64,000 nucleotides of DNA from Actinomycetaceae bacterium (GTDB lineage Bacteria > Actinomycetota > Actinomycetes > Actinomycetales > Actinomycetaceae), in assembly GCA_030527545.1 (NCBI GenBank), contig JAUNAP010000002.1, forward strand, positions 1 to 64,000. Reading direction: 5' to 3'. Both the position numbers and the translations under genes were made by a program. How positions within the stretch are numbered: the first letter of the stretch is position 1; the number at the start of each line of letters is the position of its first letter. Below the pieces are notes generated by a model. That model was not told the DNA's origin. It made no database searches and saw only the letters and a list, made by a program, of their open reading frames with translations. Positions 50,733-60,112 of this stretch are shown piece after piece.

Positions 50733-52010
50733 GTGAAGACCCTCATCCTCGGTAGCGGGGGCCGCGAACACGCCCTCGCCTTGTCGCTGTCTCAGGTTAC
50801 GCCCGCCGACGAGCTCTACTGCGCGCCGGGGAATCCGGGTATTAGCGCCGTCGCCACCCTCGTGCCCGATCTTGATCCGAACGATCCCGATGCCGTTGCT
50901 CGCTGGGCCGTCGACCACGTCGTCGGCTTTGTTGTTATCGGTCCGGAGGCGCCCCTTGTCGCCGGTGTCGCCGATGCCGTGAGGGCTGCGGGCATCCCGT
51001 GCTTCGGGCCTTCGGCACAGGCTGCGCGCCTGGAAGGGTCGAAGGCTTTCGCGAAGGACGTCATGGCGGCCGCGGGTGTACCGACCGCTGCGTGCCGCGT
51101 GTGCGGCGACGTCGAGGCCGTCGAGGCGGCATGCGCGGAATTTGGTGCCCCTTACGTCGTTAAGGACGACGGCCTGGCTGCGGGCAAGGGTGTCGTCGTC
51201 ACCAACGATCTGGGGGAGGCGCTCGCTCACGCGCGCTCGTGCTTGGAGGGCAGGCAAGGGGCGAGTGTTGTGGTGGAGGAATACCTCGACGGCCCCGAGA
51301 TCTCTCTGTTTTGCCTGTGCGATGGCACGAACGTCGTGCCGCTGAGCCCCGCGCAGGATTTTAAGCGGGCCTACAACGGCCAGACCGGTCCGAACACGGG
51401 CGGGATGGGCGCCTACTCGCCGTTGCCGTGGGCGCCCGAGGATCTCGAACGCGAGGTCACTGAGACGATTGCGCTGCCGACGATCCGCGAGATGGCGCGT
51501 CGTGGTATCCCGTTTGTCGGTCTTCTTTACTGCGGGCTCGCCCTCACGAGTAAGGGACTGCGTGTCGTCGAGTTCAACGCGCGTTTCGGCGACCCCGAGA
51601 CCCAGGTGGTTCTCCCGCTGGAGGGAGAGCATCTTCCACGTATGCTCTATGCGGCGGCTACGGGTACGCTCGGCGAGGTGGCGCCTCATGGGCGTGCTCG
51701 CGGCGCGGCCGTCACGGTCGTCATCGCCAATGAGGGCTACCCGGGGGCGCTCGTCGAGCCCGGCCGCCCGATCAGCGGTATCGAGGAGGCCGAGTCGATC
51801 GGCGGCGTCCACGTCATTCACGCCGGAACGAGCTTTGATGGCGATACGCTGCGGGCCAGCGGGGGTCGCGTACTCGATATCGTCGCGGTTGGCGACACTC
51901 TCACTCAAGCGAGGCAGCGGGCCTACGACGCGGCCGAGAGAATCGGGCTCGTCGGCGCGCACATGCGCACAGATATTGCCGCCGACGCGGCGGAGGGTCG
52001 GGGCGCGTAA
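50733..52010 (+). CDS. purD: Phosphoribosylamine--glycine ligase
   Basis: A 425-residue ATP-grasp enzyme, step 2 of purine synthesis, producing glycinamide ribonucleotide. The N-terminus LILGSGGREHALAL and GPEAPLVAGVADAVRAAG bind phosphoribosylamine. ATP-grasp motifs include YVVKDDGLAAGKGVVV, LSPAQDFKRAYNGQTGPNTG and VEFNARFGDPETQVVLPL. Length is normal. The GTG start fits the -10 box 6 nt upstream. It heads a group with two uncharacterised proteins, then purC, purS and purQ. Confidence 0.97.
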   Translation: MKTLILGSGGREHALALSLSQVTPADELYCAPGNPGISAVATLVPDLDPNDPDAVARWAVDHVVGFVVIGPEAPLVAGVADAVRAAGIPCFGPSAQAARLEGSKAFAKDVMAAAGVPTAACRVCGDVEAVEAACAEFGAPYVVKDDGLAAGKGVVVTNDLGEALAHARSCLEGRQGASVVVEEYLDGPEISLFCLCDGTNVVPLSPAQDFKRAYNGQTGPNTGGMGAYSPLPWAPEDLEREVTETIALPTIREMARRGIPFVGLLYCGLALTSKGLRVVEFNARFGDPETQVVLPLEGEHLPRMLYAAATGTLGEVAPHGRARGAAVTVVIANEGYPGALVEPGRPISGIEEAESIGGVHVIHAGTSFDGDTLRASGGRVLDIVAVGDTLTQARQRAYDAAERIGLVGAHMRTDIAADAAEGRGA

Positions 52011-52042
52011 ACTTGGGGCGAGTCACACAAGGGGAGGAACTC

Positions 52043-52900
52043 GTGAGCACAACGGACCCGTACCTGTCCTCGGATCAGGCGCTTGAATCGCTGCTTGCCC
52101 AAACGCGTGCCGATCTCACGCAGCGGGCTCTCGGCGAGGTGGATCGCGTCAACGAGGATCTCAACAACCTGCTCTATCGCGTCTCGGGCACGAGGCGAAG
52201 CGCGAGGGCGCAGGCACTGCGTGGGGAGGCGGACACCTCGGCGACCCTTCGGCCCCTTATCGCAGGTGCGGACCTGGAGATGCTCGGCGTGCCGGGTTCG
52301 ATTTCGAGTCTCCACCCGCAAACTCTCGACGAGCTCATCGAGTTCATCCCCGATGCTCAGCCGGTCACTGCCCAGCCGGGCGGAGTTATCGTCGTTTTGG
52401 GGACCCTCGAGACGGCTACGGAGACGTTGCAAGCCGCGACCCGTTTGGCGCGGCGGACCCCCGGTGTCGCTCACGTTGTTCTTGGCTGCCCGAAGTCGAT
52501 CATTCCTGGCAATCACGAGCGTGTGCGTTCGGCCGACGAGGTTGGCGAGACCCTCGCCGAGCATCCGGATGCGACGACCTATCTCGTTCTCATTGATTCG
52601 CCGCAGGCGGCTCACGCGAGGATGAGTGAGAAGCTTGCGGAGGCAGCCGGCGCGGGCCGTGTGTGGGCCTGCGTCGATGCGGGCGCGGATGTGCGCTCGC
52701 TCGATGAGTGGCTGTGGCATCTGCCCGGTGGCCTGCGGGCGACGGATCTGGCCGTTGCGGGGATTTGGGAGGCCGAGCGTCCCGCGTGTGTCCTCGAGCT
52801 CGCCACTGCGGTGGGCCTCCTCGATCTGGCTCCGGCGACGCCCGATATGTGGCGCATTATTCTCACGCGGCGGCTGCGCGAAGACGGCTGGCGCGGCTAA
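52043..52900 (+). CDS. Uncharacterised protein within the purine cluster
   Basis: A 285-residue protein I do not recognise. GTG start with GGGGAGG 5 nt upstream. The first 75 residues are helical and charged (DLTQRALGEVDRVNEDLNNL). From about residue 110 there is an alternating hydrophobic pattern resembling a nucleotide-binding fold (GGVIVVLGTLETATETLQAA), with strands near VAHVVLGCPKS, TTYLVLIDSP and VWACVDAG. No intact Walker A loop is present. The ending WRIILTRRLREDGWRG follows LRATDLAVAGIWEA. The architecture recalls an SRP/FlhF-type GTPase domain that has lost its P-loop, but this is only a fold impression. There is no signal peptide or membrane segment. Confidence 0.6.
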   Translation: MSTTDPYLSSDQALESLLAQTRADLTQRALGEVDRVNEDLNNLLYRVSGTRRSARAQALRGEADTSATLRPLIAGADLEMLGVPGSISSLHPQTLDELIEFIPDAQPVTAQPGGVIVVLGTLETATETLQAATRLARRTPGVAHVVLGCPKSIIPGNHERVRSADEVGETLAEHPDATTYLVLIDSPQAAHARMSEKLAEAAGAGRVWACVDAGADVRSLDEWLWHLPGGLRATDLAVAGIWEAERPACVLELATAVGLLDLAPATPDMWRIILTRRLREDGWRG

Positions 52901-52931
52901 GACCGGTAATACCCGAGTAGAAGGAGACACT

Positions 52932-53393
52932 GTGGGTACCCACATCAATGCCATCCGAGCGCACTTGGATACGATGTCTGTTCCGTCGACGCCTTCGGGC
53001 GAGGAGCAGCTCGTCGTCCAGATTCGGGGTAACAAGTTCGCGCAGATCACGGCGACGATCATCGCTGAAGATAGCGAGGAGAATATCGGCATCCGTTTTT
53101 GGAATATGCCGAAGGTGCCGGCGGAGCGGCGTGGGGAGGTCCTCGAGGCGCTCAACACGATCAACAAGTCGTTGCGCTGGTGTAAGTTCCTCATCGATAA
53201 CGACGAGGAGATCGTGGCGGCAATTGACGCGGTCGTCACGGCTCAGACGATCGGCCCGATCGCTCACGAGCTTCTTATGCGTGGCGCCTACGTGGTCGAT
53301 GATGCCTCTCAGACGTTCCTTCCTGCCCTCGGCCTCGATGTCGCTGATTACGCGCCGACGTCGGGTGTGGAGGTCAACGTCGAGGGCGAGTAG
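52932..53393 (+). CDS. YbjN-like protein
   Basis: A 153-residue cytosolic protein; GTG start with AAGGAG 5 nt upstream. The pattern of a hydrophobic strand (QITATIIAEDSEENIGIRFW), PAERRGEVLEALNTINKSLR and a long helix (PIAHELLMRGAYVVDDASQT) resembles the YbjN family, whose fold is like type III secretion chaperones. The mature function of the family is unclear. It is probably cotranscribed with the preceding unknown gene (31-nt gap). A hairpin follows its stop. Confidence 0.7.
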   Translation: MGTHINAIRAHLDTMSVPSTPSGEEQLVVQIRGNKFAQITATIIAEDSEENIGIRFWNMPKVPAERRGEVLEALNTINKSLRWCKFLIDNDEEIVAAIDAVVTAQTIGPIAHELLMRGAYVVDDASQTFLPALGLDVADYAPTSGVEVNVEGE

Positions 53394-53402
53394 TCCGGTG
53401 TG

Positions 53403-53432
53403 CACACCCCGTTTCCGAGGGAGCGGGGTGTG
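53403..53432 (+). terminator. Terminator before purC
   Basis: CACACCCCG (53403-53411) pairs with CGGGGTGTG (53424-53432) around a 12-nt loop. Confidence 0.6.
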
Positions 53433-53473
53433 TTGATATCGAGATAGTCGGTGCGCGTGGGCGTGATCCGTGC

Positions 53474-53479
53474 AACAAT
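53474..53479 (+). promoter_or_regulatory. Candidate -10 box for leaderless purC transcript
   Basis: AACAAT ends 6 nt before the ATG. GGAGG lies only 1 nt from the start, too close to act as a ribosome site. The box deviates from TANNNT at its first base. Confidence 0.35.
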
Positions 53480-53485
53480 GGAGGT

Positions 53486-54394
53486 ATGGTTACTTCTCAG
53501 GCACCGGCAATGCGTGGTTGGCGTCATCTCGCGGGTGGGAAAGTCCGTGAGCTCTACATTCCAGCGGGCGTGAGTCCGCACGAGGCCGAGATCGTCATGA
53601 TCGTGGCGACGGATCGAATCAGCGCCTACGACCACATCCTTCCCACGACGATTCCTGGTAAGGGCGCCGTCCTCACTCAGATGAGCCTGTGGTGGTTCGA
53701 GCAGCTGCGCGATATTGTGCCCAATCACGTGGTCTCCACCGACGTGCCTGACCAAGTTGCCGGCCGCGCGATGATCTGCAAGCGGCTCGACATGTATCCG
53801 CTCGAGTGCGTCGTGCGCGGCTATCTGACGGGTTCTGGCAAGGCTGACTACGACGCCACGGGCGAGGTCTGCGGTGTCGCGCTGCCCGAGGGCCTGACGG
53901 AGGCCTCGCGCCTGGAGGAGCCGATTTTTACACCGGCGGCGAAGATGAACATGGGCAAGCATGACGTCAACGTCACGCTCGCCGACGTGACGAAGATGGT
54001 GGGCGCCGAGCGTACGAAGCAGCTGCGGGACACGTCTTTGGCGATCTACAACAGGGCGGTCGAGCTCGCCGCGAAGGCGGGGATTATCGTCGCTGACACG
54101 AAGTTTGAGTTCGGTTCGCTCGTCGCCGAAGGTGGGGCGCCCATCGTCTTGGGCGACGAGGTTCTCACGCCTGATTCGTCGCGCCTGTGGCCGGCGGATG
54201 AGTGGGAGCCGGGCAAGAAGACACCGTCGTTCGATAAACAATACGTTCGCGATTGGCTGGTATCGGACGAGTCGGGGTGGGATCCGAACAGCGGAGAAGA
54301 GCCGCCTGAGCTGCCCGGCGATGTTGTCGAGAAGACGACGCAACGTTACGTTGAGGCCTACGAGATGCTCACGGGCCGGACGATCAACATCTGA
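53486..54394 (+). CDS. purC: SAICAR synthase
   Basis: A 302-residue phosphoribosylaminoimidazole-succinocarboxamide synthase, which condenses CAIR with aspartate using ATP. GKVRELYIPAG binds nucleotide; VATDRISAYDHILPTTIPGK, ECVVRGYLTGSGKADYDATG and DTKFEFGSLV are family signatures. This is the longer (about 300-residue) form found in actinobacteria and yeast-like enzymes. It is likely transcribed separately from the two unknown genes, given the hairpin before it. Confidence 0.97.
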   Translation: MVTSQAPAMRGWRHLAGGKVRELYIPAGVSPHEAEIVMIVATDRISAYDHILPTTIPGKGAVLTQMSLWWFEQLRDIVPNHVVSTDVPDQVAGRAMICKRLDMYPLECVVRGYLTGSGKADYDATGEVCGVALPEGLTEASRLEEPIFTPAAKMNMGKHDVNVTLADVTKMVGAERTKQLRDTSLAIYNRAVELAAKAGIIVADTKFEFGSLVAEGGAPIVLGDEVLTPDSSRLWPADEWEPGKKTPSFDKQYVRDWLVSDESGWDPNSGEEPPELPGDVVEKTTQRYVEAYEMLTGRTINI

Positions 54395-54492
54395 CAGGCG
54401 CCGGCCGGATTTCAGGGCGAGATCATGCGGTAGGCTTGGGGTGGCTGCACAGCGAGTAATCGCTGGTTCATCCGACTCATCTAAGGGAGACC

Positions 54493-54750
54493 ATGGGACG
54501 CATCATCGTCGACATCATGCCCAAGCCCGAGATTCTTGACCCCCAAGGTAAAGCCATCAAGGGAGCCCTTCCTCGTTTGGGGATCGACGCCTTCGTCGGT
54601 GTCCGTCAGGGCAAACGCTTCGAGCTGGAAGTTGAGGGCGAGGTGAGCGAGGACGATCTTGCCGAGGCTCGCCGGGCCGCCTCGACTCTGCTGTCGAATC
54701 CCATCATCGAAGACGTCGTGGCCGTCAGGCGTGCGGAGGCCCACCAGTGA
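54493..54750 (+). CDS. purS: FGAM synthetase subunit PurS
   Basis: An 85-residue dimeric subunit that bridges PurQ and PurL in the formylglycinamidine ribonucleotide synthetase complex. The pattern [20 protein letters not shown], then [18 protein letters not shown] is typical. AAGGGAG lies before the ATG and a -10-like TAGGCT is at 54431-54436. Its stop overlaps purQ (GTGA). Confidence 0.95.
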   Translation: MGRIIVDIMPKPEILDPQGKAIKGALPRLGIDAFVGVRQGKRFELEVEGEVSEDDLAEARRAASTLLSNPIIEDVVAVRRAEAHQ

Positions 54751-55439
54751 CCGGGCGCGTCGGGGTTGTCACGTTCCCGGGTACCCTCGATGATCAAGAC
54801 GCGCGTCGCGCCGTGCGCCTGGCTGGTGGCGAGCCGGTTCCTCTGTGGCATAAGGACGCGGACTTGCATGGGGTTGACGCCGTCATTTTGCCGGGAGGTT
54901 TCAGCTACGGCGATTACTTGCGCTGTGGCGCGATTTCGCGTTTTTCTCCGGTGATGGAGGCCGTCATTGAGGCTGCGGGGCGGGGAATGCCTGTCCTTGG
55001 GATCTGCAATGGTTTCCAGGTCTTGTGCGAGGCTCATTTGCTTCCGGGCGCGCTTGTACGCAACTCGGGTCAGACGTTCCTGTGTCGCGATCAGCGTCTC
55101 GTCGTCGAGAACGCCGATACGGCATGGACCACTCGTTTTGAGTCGGGGCAGGTCATCACGGTTCCGCTCAAACATGGCGAGGGGTCCTATCAGGCCGAGC
55201 CGGCCGAGATCGAGCGCCTGGAGGGTGAGGGGCAAATCGTTTTCCGCTACGAGGGAGACAACCCGAACGGGTCGGCTCACAACATTGCGGGGGTGACGAA
55301 CGCGGCCGGCAACGTTGTTGGGCTCATGCCGCATCCGGAACACGCTGTTGAACCCGGTTTTGGCCCCGACGATGAGCAGGGCATCCGTGCGGGCGTGGAC
55401 GGTCTTGAGATCTTCGCGGCGGTCTTGAATCGTTGCTGA
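54747..55439 (+). CDS. purQ: FGAM synthetase glutaminase subunit PurQ
   Basis: A 230-residue class I glutamine amidotransferase that supplies ammonia to PurL. The nucleophile Cys lies in [14 protein letters not shown], and the His/Glu pair is in [27 protein letters not shown] is a PurQ marker. The GTG start overlaps the purS stop. A 17-bp hairpin follows, ending the plus-strand purine group; purL is not next but lies 1.8 kb away on the other strand. Confidence 0.97.
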   Translation: MTGRVGVVTFPGTLDDQDARRAVRLAGGEPVPLWHKDADLHGVDAVILPGGFSYGDYLRCGAISRFSPVMEAVIEAAGRGMPVLGICNGFQVLCEAHLLPGALVRNSGQTFLCRDQRLVVENADTAWTTRFESGQVITVPLKHGEGSYQAEPAEIERLEGEGQIVFRYEGDNPNGSAHNIAGVTNAAGNVVGLMPHPEHAVEPGFGPDDEQGIRAGVDGLEIFAAVLNRC

Positions 55440-55450
55440 TACTGGTGTTG

Positions 55451-55487
55451 CGTGTGGGGCCGGACAGAAGCTGTCCGGCCCCACACG
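55451..55487. terminator. Bidirectional terminator between purQ and the sulfatase
   Basis: A perfect 17-bp stem (55451-55467 with 55471-55487) has a 3-nt AAG loop. It begins 12 nt after the purQ stop and ends 1 nt before the convergent sulfatase stop. Confidence 0.88.
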
Positions 55488-55488
55488 T

Positions 55489-56991
55489 CTAGTGGGCTTG
55501 CGTGGCTCGCGTGCTGTCGAACGTCGCAGGCTGTTGCACGTAGGTGTGTTCGTCGCTGAGGGCTTTGCGGGGCGGATGGATCTGACCGCGGCCGTGGACC
55601 TGGCGTTCGTAGGCGCGTTCGGTCGCGGTTTCATGAGCCACGAACCATTCGTGTAGCTCGTCTGCGAGTTCGCGTTCGCGACGAGAGTAGGCGTTCGATC
55701 CGGCTAGGTTTTCGCGTTCGTCGGGGTCTCGATCGAGGTTGTAGAGTTCTCGCGGCCCGTCGTATCGGTCAATGAACTTCCATGCACCCGAGCGGAGCAT
55801 ACGGCCTCCGCCGTATTCGTCGTAGACGACAACGGAATCGGAGCCGTCTCCGGGGAGTGACCCGTCGATGAGCCCGACGAGCGAGGAACCGGCGCGAAGC
55901 GGATCTTCGGGTGGATTGATTCCGGCTAGCTCGCATACGGTCTCGAAGAAGCTGGTCGCCGAGACGTGGTCGCTCACGCGGCGCCTGTCGGTCTGCCCCG
56001 GTAGGGAGACGATGAAGGGTACTCGAACCGAGTTTTCCCAAAAATTAAGTGGATAGGTTCCATTTCCCTTGCCCCAGATGCCGTGATGACCACAGCTGAA
56101 GCCGTTATCGGCCATGTAGACGATGACGGTGTTATCGGCAAAGCCGTTTGATTCTAGTCGCTCGAGGAGCATGGAGACTGCCCGGTCAACGCCTGATAGT
56201 GCGGCGGCATAACCTCGGATGTGTGGCTCGGGGTTGGCGAAGGCTTCGGCGAAATCGTCGCGTCGCGGGGCGACCCATGGGTGGGGTTCTTCGCGCGGCA
56301 CGGATGGGAAGTCGCAGTCCTCATAGAGGTCCCAGAGGTCTTGCGGGTGGTTGTTAATCCACGGATCGTGGGGGGCCGTGAAGTTGACTTGCAGGTAGAA
56401 GGGGGCGGGGGTGTCTGGGCAGGCATCTGGCTGAGAAGCGGAGCCTTGTCCCGCGAGTCTTCTTTTTCGGCCTTGGTCGTCAATGAAACGTGAGGCTTCT
56501 TCCGCGACGGCGTAGGTGAAATATCGAGGCTCGTCGATCTTTTCTCCGTTTTCGTCCCAAATTGGCGCGCCATAGTAGGGGCCGCCGCCGATCCTGTGTG
56601 CGTACCAGAAGTCGAAACCGGGGGCCGGGAATCGTGATGTTCCAACGTGCCATTTGCCGGCCATCGCGCACGTGTATCCGGCTTGACTGAGGGTTTCTGG
56701 AAGGTTTGTTAGCCCGCCTAGATAGTCGTCTTCGCACGAGTCCGGGTGACGTTCACCGACGATCCAGTCGTGGACGCCGTGTGCCGAGGGCATCCGTCCG
56801 GTCAGGAGTGAGGCGCGTGCCGGGGAGCATACCGGGGAGGCGCAGTAGAAATTATCGAATGTTGTTGAGCGTTCGACGAGACGGTCAATGGTGGGGGTAA
56901 CGAGTTCGGGCATGGTCTCAGTGAGTGCCCAGGGCCCTTGGTCGTCGGTGAGTACGACGAGGAAATTTGGTCCGGTCTGGCGATCGCTCAT
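55489..56991 (-). CDS. Cytosolic Cys-type sulfatase
   Basis: A 500-residue sulfatase of the alkaline-phosphatase superfamily that hydrolyses a sulfate ester. The formylglycine precursor motif is Cys55-Ser-Pro-Ala-Arg59 in CASPVCSPARASLLTGR, the Cys type that an anaerobic maturase or FGE can modify. Metal ligands are TDDQG near the start and ADNGFSCGHHGIWGKG. No signal peptide is present, so it acts in the cytoplasm on an imported substrate. AAAGGAT precedes the ATG. A sulfatase-maturating enzyme is encoded at 18465-19778. It lies among purine genes and follows a fragment of an MFS transporter, which suggests an inserted and partly lost catabolic cluster. Substrate (sulfated sugar or choline-sulfate-like) is unknown. 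Confidence 0.92.
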   Translation of the reverse strand: MSDRQTGPNFLVVLTDDQGPWALTETMPELVTPTIDRLVERSTTFDNFYCASPVCSPARASLLTGRMPSAHGVHDWIVGERHPDSCEDDYLGGLTNLPETLSQAGYTCAMAGKWHVGTSRFPAPGFDFWYAHRIGGGPYYGAPIWDENGEKIDEPRYFTYAVAEEASRFIDDQGRKRRLAGQGSASQPDACPDTPAPFYLQVNFTAPHDPWINNHPQDLWDLYEDCDFPSVPREEPHPWVAPRRDDFAEAFANPEPHIRGYAAALSGVDRAVSMLLERLESNGFADNTVIVYMADNGFSCGHHGIWGKGNGTYPLNFWENSVRVPFIVSLPGQTDRRRVSDHVSATSFFETVCELAGINPPEDPLRAGSSLVGLIDGSLPGDGSDSVVVYDEYGGGRMLRSGAWKFIDRYDGPRELYNLDRDPDERENLAGSNAYSRRERELADELHEWFVAHETATERAYERQVHGRGQIHPPRKALSDEHTYVQQPATFDSTRATQAH

Positions 56992-57010
56992 GGCGTTATC
57001 CTTTCTAGGG

Positions 57011-57169
57011 TCACCTTAAATCTATCGAACTGAGGGGATGAAATGGCTCGTGCCGCTTTCGACCGATGCACTCGGCAAGGTCCCCGAAGGCGAGCAGGCC
57101 GAGTGCCGTGCCGATGAAGGAGACGGCGGCAAGGCTGTCGGGCAGGAAGGGCAAGAGGTGCGGGAAAAG
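57011..57169 (-). pseudogene. Probable remnant of an MFS transporter gene
   Basis: An in-frame stretch of 52 codons without a usable start reads LLPFLPDSLAAVSFIGTALG followed by LLAFGDLAECIGRKR. This is a membrane segment leading into an MFS motif A (G-x-L-A-x-x-x-G-R-K-R). The frame is closed by TAA on the upstream side and TGA 20 nt before the sulfatase. It therefore looks like an internal piece, around membrane segment 2, of a deleted transporter that once preceded the sulfatase. The call rests on one motif only. Confidence 0.45.
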
Positions 57170-57230
57170 TTACGGTGCCCTCCGCCGAAACCTAGGCAGA
57201 GGGCACCGTGGACGAGGGAGAGTGTCGGGA

Positions 57231-59600
57231 CTAGACGGCAAACAGTTCGCGTAGAACTCGATCGGATTCTTCCGCCAGGTCGGCGACGTCCAAACTGACC
57301 ACCAGGTGGAGACGCTCCGAGGTCAACGAGATGAGTTCGCCGCCGGTCGTGCCGATGCGCGCCCAGGACACCCCTTCGGCTTCGGCCGCGCGGGCCACCG
57401 CGCTCACAGCGCCTTCAGGGACAGCGACGAGCGCCCGCGCTTGAGACTCTGAAGCGAGGAGTGCAATCGCATCGAGCTGTTCCTCGCACGGCATCTGGTC
57501 AAGATCAATGGACACGCCTATCTTTCGCCTGGTCGCCATATCCGCTACCGCCTGCACGAGTCCGCCTGTGGACAGATCGTGCGCGGCGCGGACAACGTGA
57601 AGACGGTGGCCGTTCTCGCCATTGACCGTCGCTTGCGCAAGTGCGACGAGGACTCGGCCGAGCGCGGCTTCGGCATCGAGATCGACCCTGGGAGGCAGAC
57701 CTCCCAGATGATCGCCGATAATGCGGGCCCACGCCGAGCCATCAAGCTCGTCGCGAGTGACCCCGAGGGCAATGACGGCAAGACCCTCCTCGTCCCAACC
57801 CGAGGGTCGTGCCTTCGTCACGTCGTCCATGACGCCGAGAACACCGGCGAGAGGCGTCGGGTTGATAGAGGCGGTAGGCGTGCCGTTGGCGCCGCCAGAG
57901 GAGTTGTAGAGAGAAACGTTTCCCCCGGTGACAGGGATACCGAGCGCGCGACAGGCATCGGCCATACCCTCCATGGCGGTGACCAGCTGCCACATACCGT
58001 CGGTCGTCTCGGGATTGCCGAAGTTGAGGCAGTCCGTAACCGCTAGCGGCGTGGCCCCCACCGTACACACGTTGCGGTACGCCTCCGCGAGGGCCTGCTG
58101 GGCGCCTGCGTAAGGGTCAAGCTTCGCGTACCAGCCGTTGGCGTCGGTCGAGATCGCCACACCCCGGTTCGTGGACTCGTCGACCCGGATAACCCCGGCA
58201 TCGTCGGGCTGGGCGAGAGCGGTGTTACCTTGCACGTAACGGTCGTACTGGTCGGTTACCCACGCTTTCGACGCCTGGTTGGGGTCGAGAAGCATCCGCC
58301 ACATCTGCTCGGTGACGTCGGCCGATTTCGTGGGCCGGGGGAGCGTGCGTGAGGTGTCCGCCTGCAGCTCGTCCTGCCAGGAAGGACGCTCGTAGGGGCG
58401 ATCGTAGACGGGCCCGTCGGATGCGACGGTTTTCGGATCGACGTCGACGATACGTACGCCATGGTGGTCGATGGTGAGTCGACCGTCGCCCGTGACCTCC
58501 CCAATGACCGCCGACTCGACGTCCCACTTATCGATGATTGCCTCGAAGGCCTCACGCTTGTCGGGGGCCACGATCGCCATCATCCGTTCTTGCGATTCCG
58601 ACATGAGGATCTCCCCGGCGTTGAGCGTCGGATCGCGCAGAAGGACCTTTTCGAGATCAACGTGCATGCCGACCGACCCGTTCGCAGCCAGTTCGGAGGT
58701 TGCGCACGAGATACCGGCGGCACCGAGGTCTTGGATGGCTTCGACGAGGCCCTCTCGGTAGAGCTCGAGGCAGCATTCGATGAGAACCTTTTCCATGAAG
58801 GGGTCGCCCACCTGGACACTTGGGCGTTTCTCGGGCATCCCCTCCTCGAAAGTTTCGGATGCCAGGATCGACGCGCCACCGATGCCGTCGCCTCCCGTTC
58901 GTGCCCCGAAGAGGACGACGAGGTTGCCGACGCCCTCGGCGTTAGCGAGGTGGACGTCCTCGTGTCGCATGACGCCCACGCACAGCGCATTGACGAGGGG
59001 GTTGCCCTGGTAGGAGGGGTCGAAGTCGACTTCGCCGCCGATGTTGGGCAGGCCCAGGCAGTTGCCGTAGCCGCCGACTCCGGCGACGACGCCCTCGACG
59101 ACGCGGGCCGTGTCCTCGTGGTCGGGTGCGCCGAAACGCAGCTGATCCATGCACGCGACGGGGCGCGCACCCATGGCGATGATGTCGCGCACGATCCCGC
59201 CCACACCGGTCGCGGCTCCCTGGTAGGGCTCGACGTAGGACGGGTGGTTATGGGATTCGACCTTGAACGTGACGGCCCACCCGTCACCGATATCGACGAC
59301 GCCTGCGTTTTGGCCCATGCCCACGAGCATGTGGCGACGCATGTCCTCGGTCGTTTTTTCCCCAAACTGCTGGGCAAGGTGTTTTTTGGACGACTTGTAA
59401 GAACAGTGCTCGGACCACATGACCGAGTACATGGCTAGCTCGGCTGCGGTTGGGCGGCGGCCCAGGATGTCGCGGATTCGTGCGTACTCGTCGTCTTTGA
59501 GACCGAGTTCGCGGTAGGGCATGGGTTCGTCTGGGGTGGCTTGGGCTTTGTCGACGGTGTCGTAGGTTTCCGGTGAGGCGAGGCGGGCGGTCTCTGTCAT
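57231..59600 (-). CDS. purL: FGAM synthetase large subunit PurL
   Basis: A 789-residue synthetase subunit that, with PurS and PurQ, converts FGAR to FGAM using ATP and glutamine. The N-terminal [25 protein letters not shown]-type ([20 protein letters not shown]) and [15 protein letters not shown] motifs are intact. The second half has [10 protein letters not shown] and [14 protein letters not shown]. It is of the small (about 750-790) type that needs PurS. ATG at 59600 has GAAGAG 6 nt upstream. It is transcribed opposite to purSQ and away from them, an unusual arrangement for a three-subunit complex. Confidence 0.97.
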   Translation of the reverse strand: MTETARLASPETYDTVDKAQATPDEPMPYRELGLKDDEYARIRDILGRRPTAAELAMYSVMWSEHCSYKSSKKHLAQQFGEKTTEDMRRHMLVGMGQNAGVVDIGDGWAVTFKVESHNHPSYVEPYQGAATGVGGIVRDIIAMGARPVACMDQLRFGAPDHEDTARVVEGVVAGVGGYGNCLGLPNIGGEVDFDPSYQGNPLVNALCVGVMRHEDVHLANAEGVGNLVVLFGARTGGDGIGGASILASETFEEGMPEKRPSVQVGDPFMEKVLIECCLELYREGLVEAIQDLGAAGISCATSELAANGSVGMHVDLEKVLLRDPTLNAGEILMSESQERMMAIVAPDKREAFEAIIDKWDVESAVIGEVTGDGRLTIDHHGVRIVDVDPKTVASDGPVYDRPYERPSWQDELQADTSRTLPRPTKSADVTEQMWRMLLDPNQASKAWVTDQYDRYVQGNTALAQPDDAGVIRVDESTNRGVAISTDANGWYAKLDPYAGAQQALAEAYRNVCTVGATPLAVTDCLNFGNPETTDGMWQLVTAMEGMADACRALGIPVTGGNVSLYNSSGGANGTPTASINPTPLAGVLGVMDDVTKARPSGWDEEGLAVIALGVTRDELDGSAWARIIGDHLGGLPPRVDLDAEAALGRVLVALAQATVNGENGHRLHVVRAAHDLSTGGLVQAVADMATRRKIGVSIDLDQMPCEEQLDAIALLASESQARALVAVPEGAVSAVARAAEAEGVSWARIGTTGGELISLTSERLHLVVSLDVADLAEESDRVLRELFAV

Positions 59601-59682
59601 TATCAACTCTTCGGTGGAGGAAACAACGGACGTCCTCAGTCTAGCGGCAGCCCGCCCCCTCCCGGCGCACGGCCCTCGCTGC

Positions 59683-59688
59683 TATCTT
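59683..59688 (+). promoter_or_regulatory. -10 box for leaderless SdpI-like transcript
   Basis: TATCTT lies 7 nt before the ATG at 59696; no ribosome site is present. Confidence 0.45.
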
Positions 59689-59695
59689 GGACGCC

Positions 59696-60055
59696 ATGGC
59701 CGCATCGATTCTTGCTTTCGTCTTCGGCTGCCTGTTGCTTGCGCTTGCGGCCCGCTACGTCGCTCTCGTCGTCATGGTGGGTAAGGAGCGTTTCCGACCC
59801 GGTCACCCGCTGGGGTTTCGCGGCCGGGCCCTGCTGCGCAGCGAGGAGGCATGGCATGTGGGGCACCTGGCGGCGAGGCCCCTGGCGGGCATGGCCGCCG
59901 CTTGCGCGGGCGTTAATGCGTTCGCGACGGTCGGGCTGACGTCGCTGTCGATCGTGGCGGTGACGGTCGTCGGTTTGCTCGCAATCGCTTGCGTGACGGC
60001 CCTGGGTGCGCTCGCTCGTTCGCTCGCGCTCAAGGCCGCGAAAAAAATCAACTAA
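59696..60055 (+). CDS. Small membrane protein, SdpI-like
   Basis: A 119-residue protein with three membrane segments: the first at about 5-25 (AFVFGCLLLALAARYVALVV), then LAGMAAACAGVNAFATVGLT, and SIVAVTVVGLLAIACVTALG. The loop SEEAWHVGHLAARP resembles the conserved region of the SdpI/YhfL family, membrane proteins that include immunity factors for the SdpC toxin. No toxin gene is adjacent. ATG is preferred over a TTG 9 nt upstream because of the -10 box position. Confidence 0.65.
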   Translation: MAASILAFVFGCLLLALAARYVALVVMVGKERFRPGHPLGFRGRALLRSEEAWHVGHLAARPLAGMAAACAGVNAFATVGLTSLSIVAVTVVGLLAIACVTALGALARSLALKAAKKIN

Positions 60056-60112
60056 TGGGGTATCTTTTTCCTGTACGTTTATTCCTTTGGAGGATCAAGG
60101 AAACACCTGCCG

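Noticed and set aside
50592-51962. A 456-codon minus-strand frame over purD
   Set aside because: Shadow of purD, whose motifs are complete in the plus-strand frame.
57038-57298. An 86-codon plus-strand frame between the sulfatase and purL
   Set aside because: It overlaps the end of purL and its complement gives the more meaningful MFS-like fragment.
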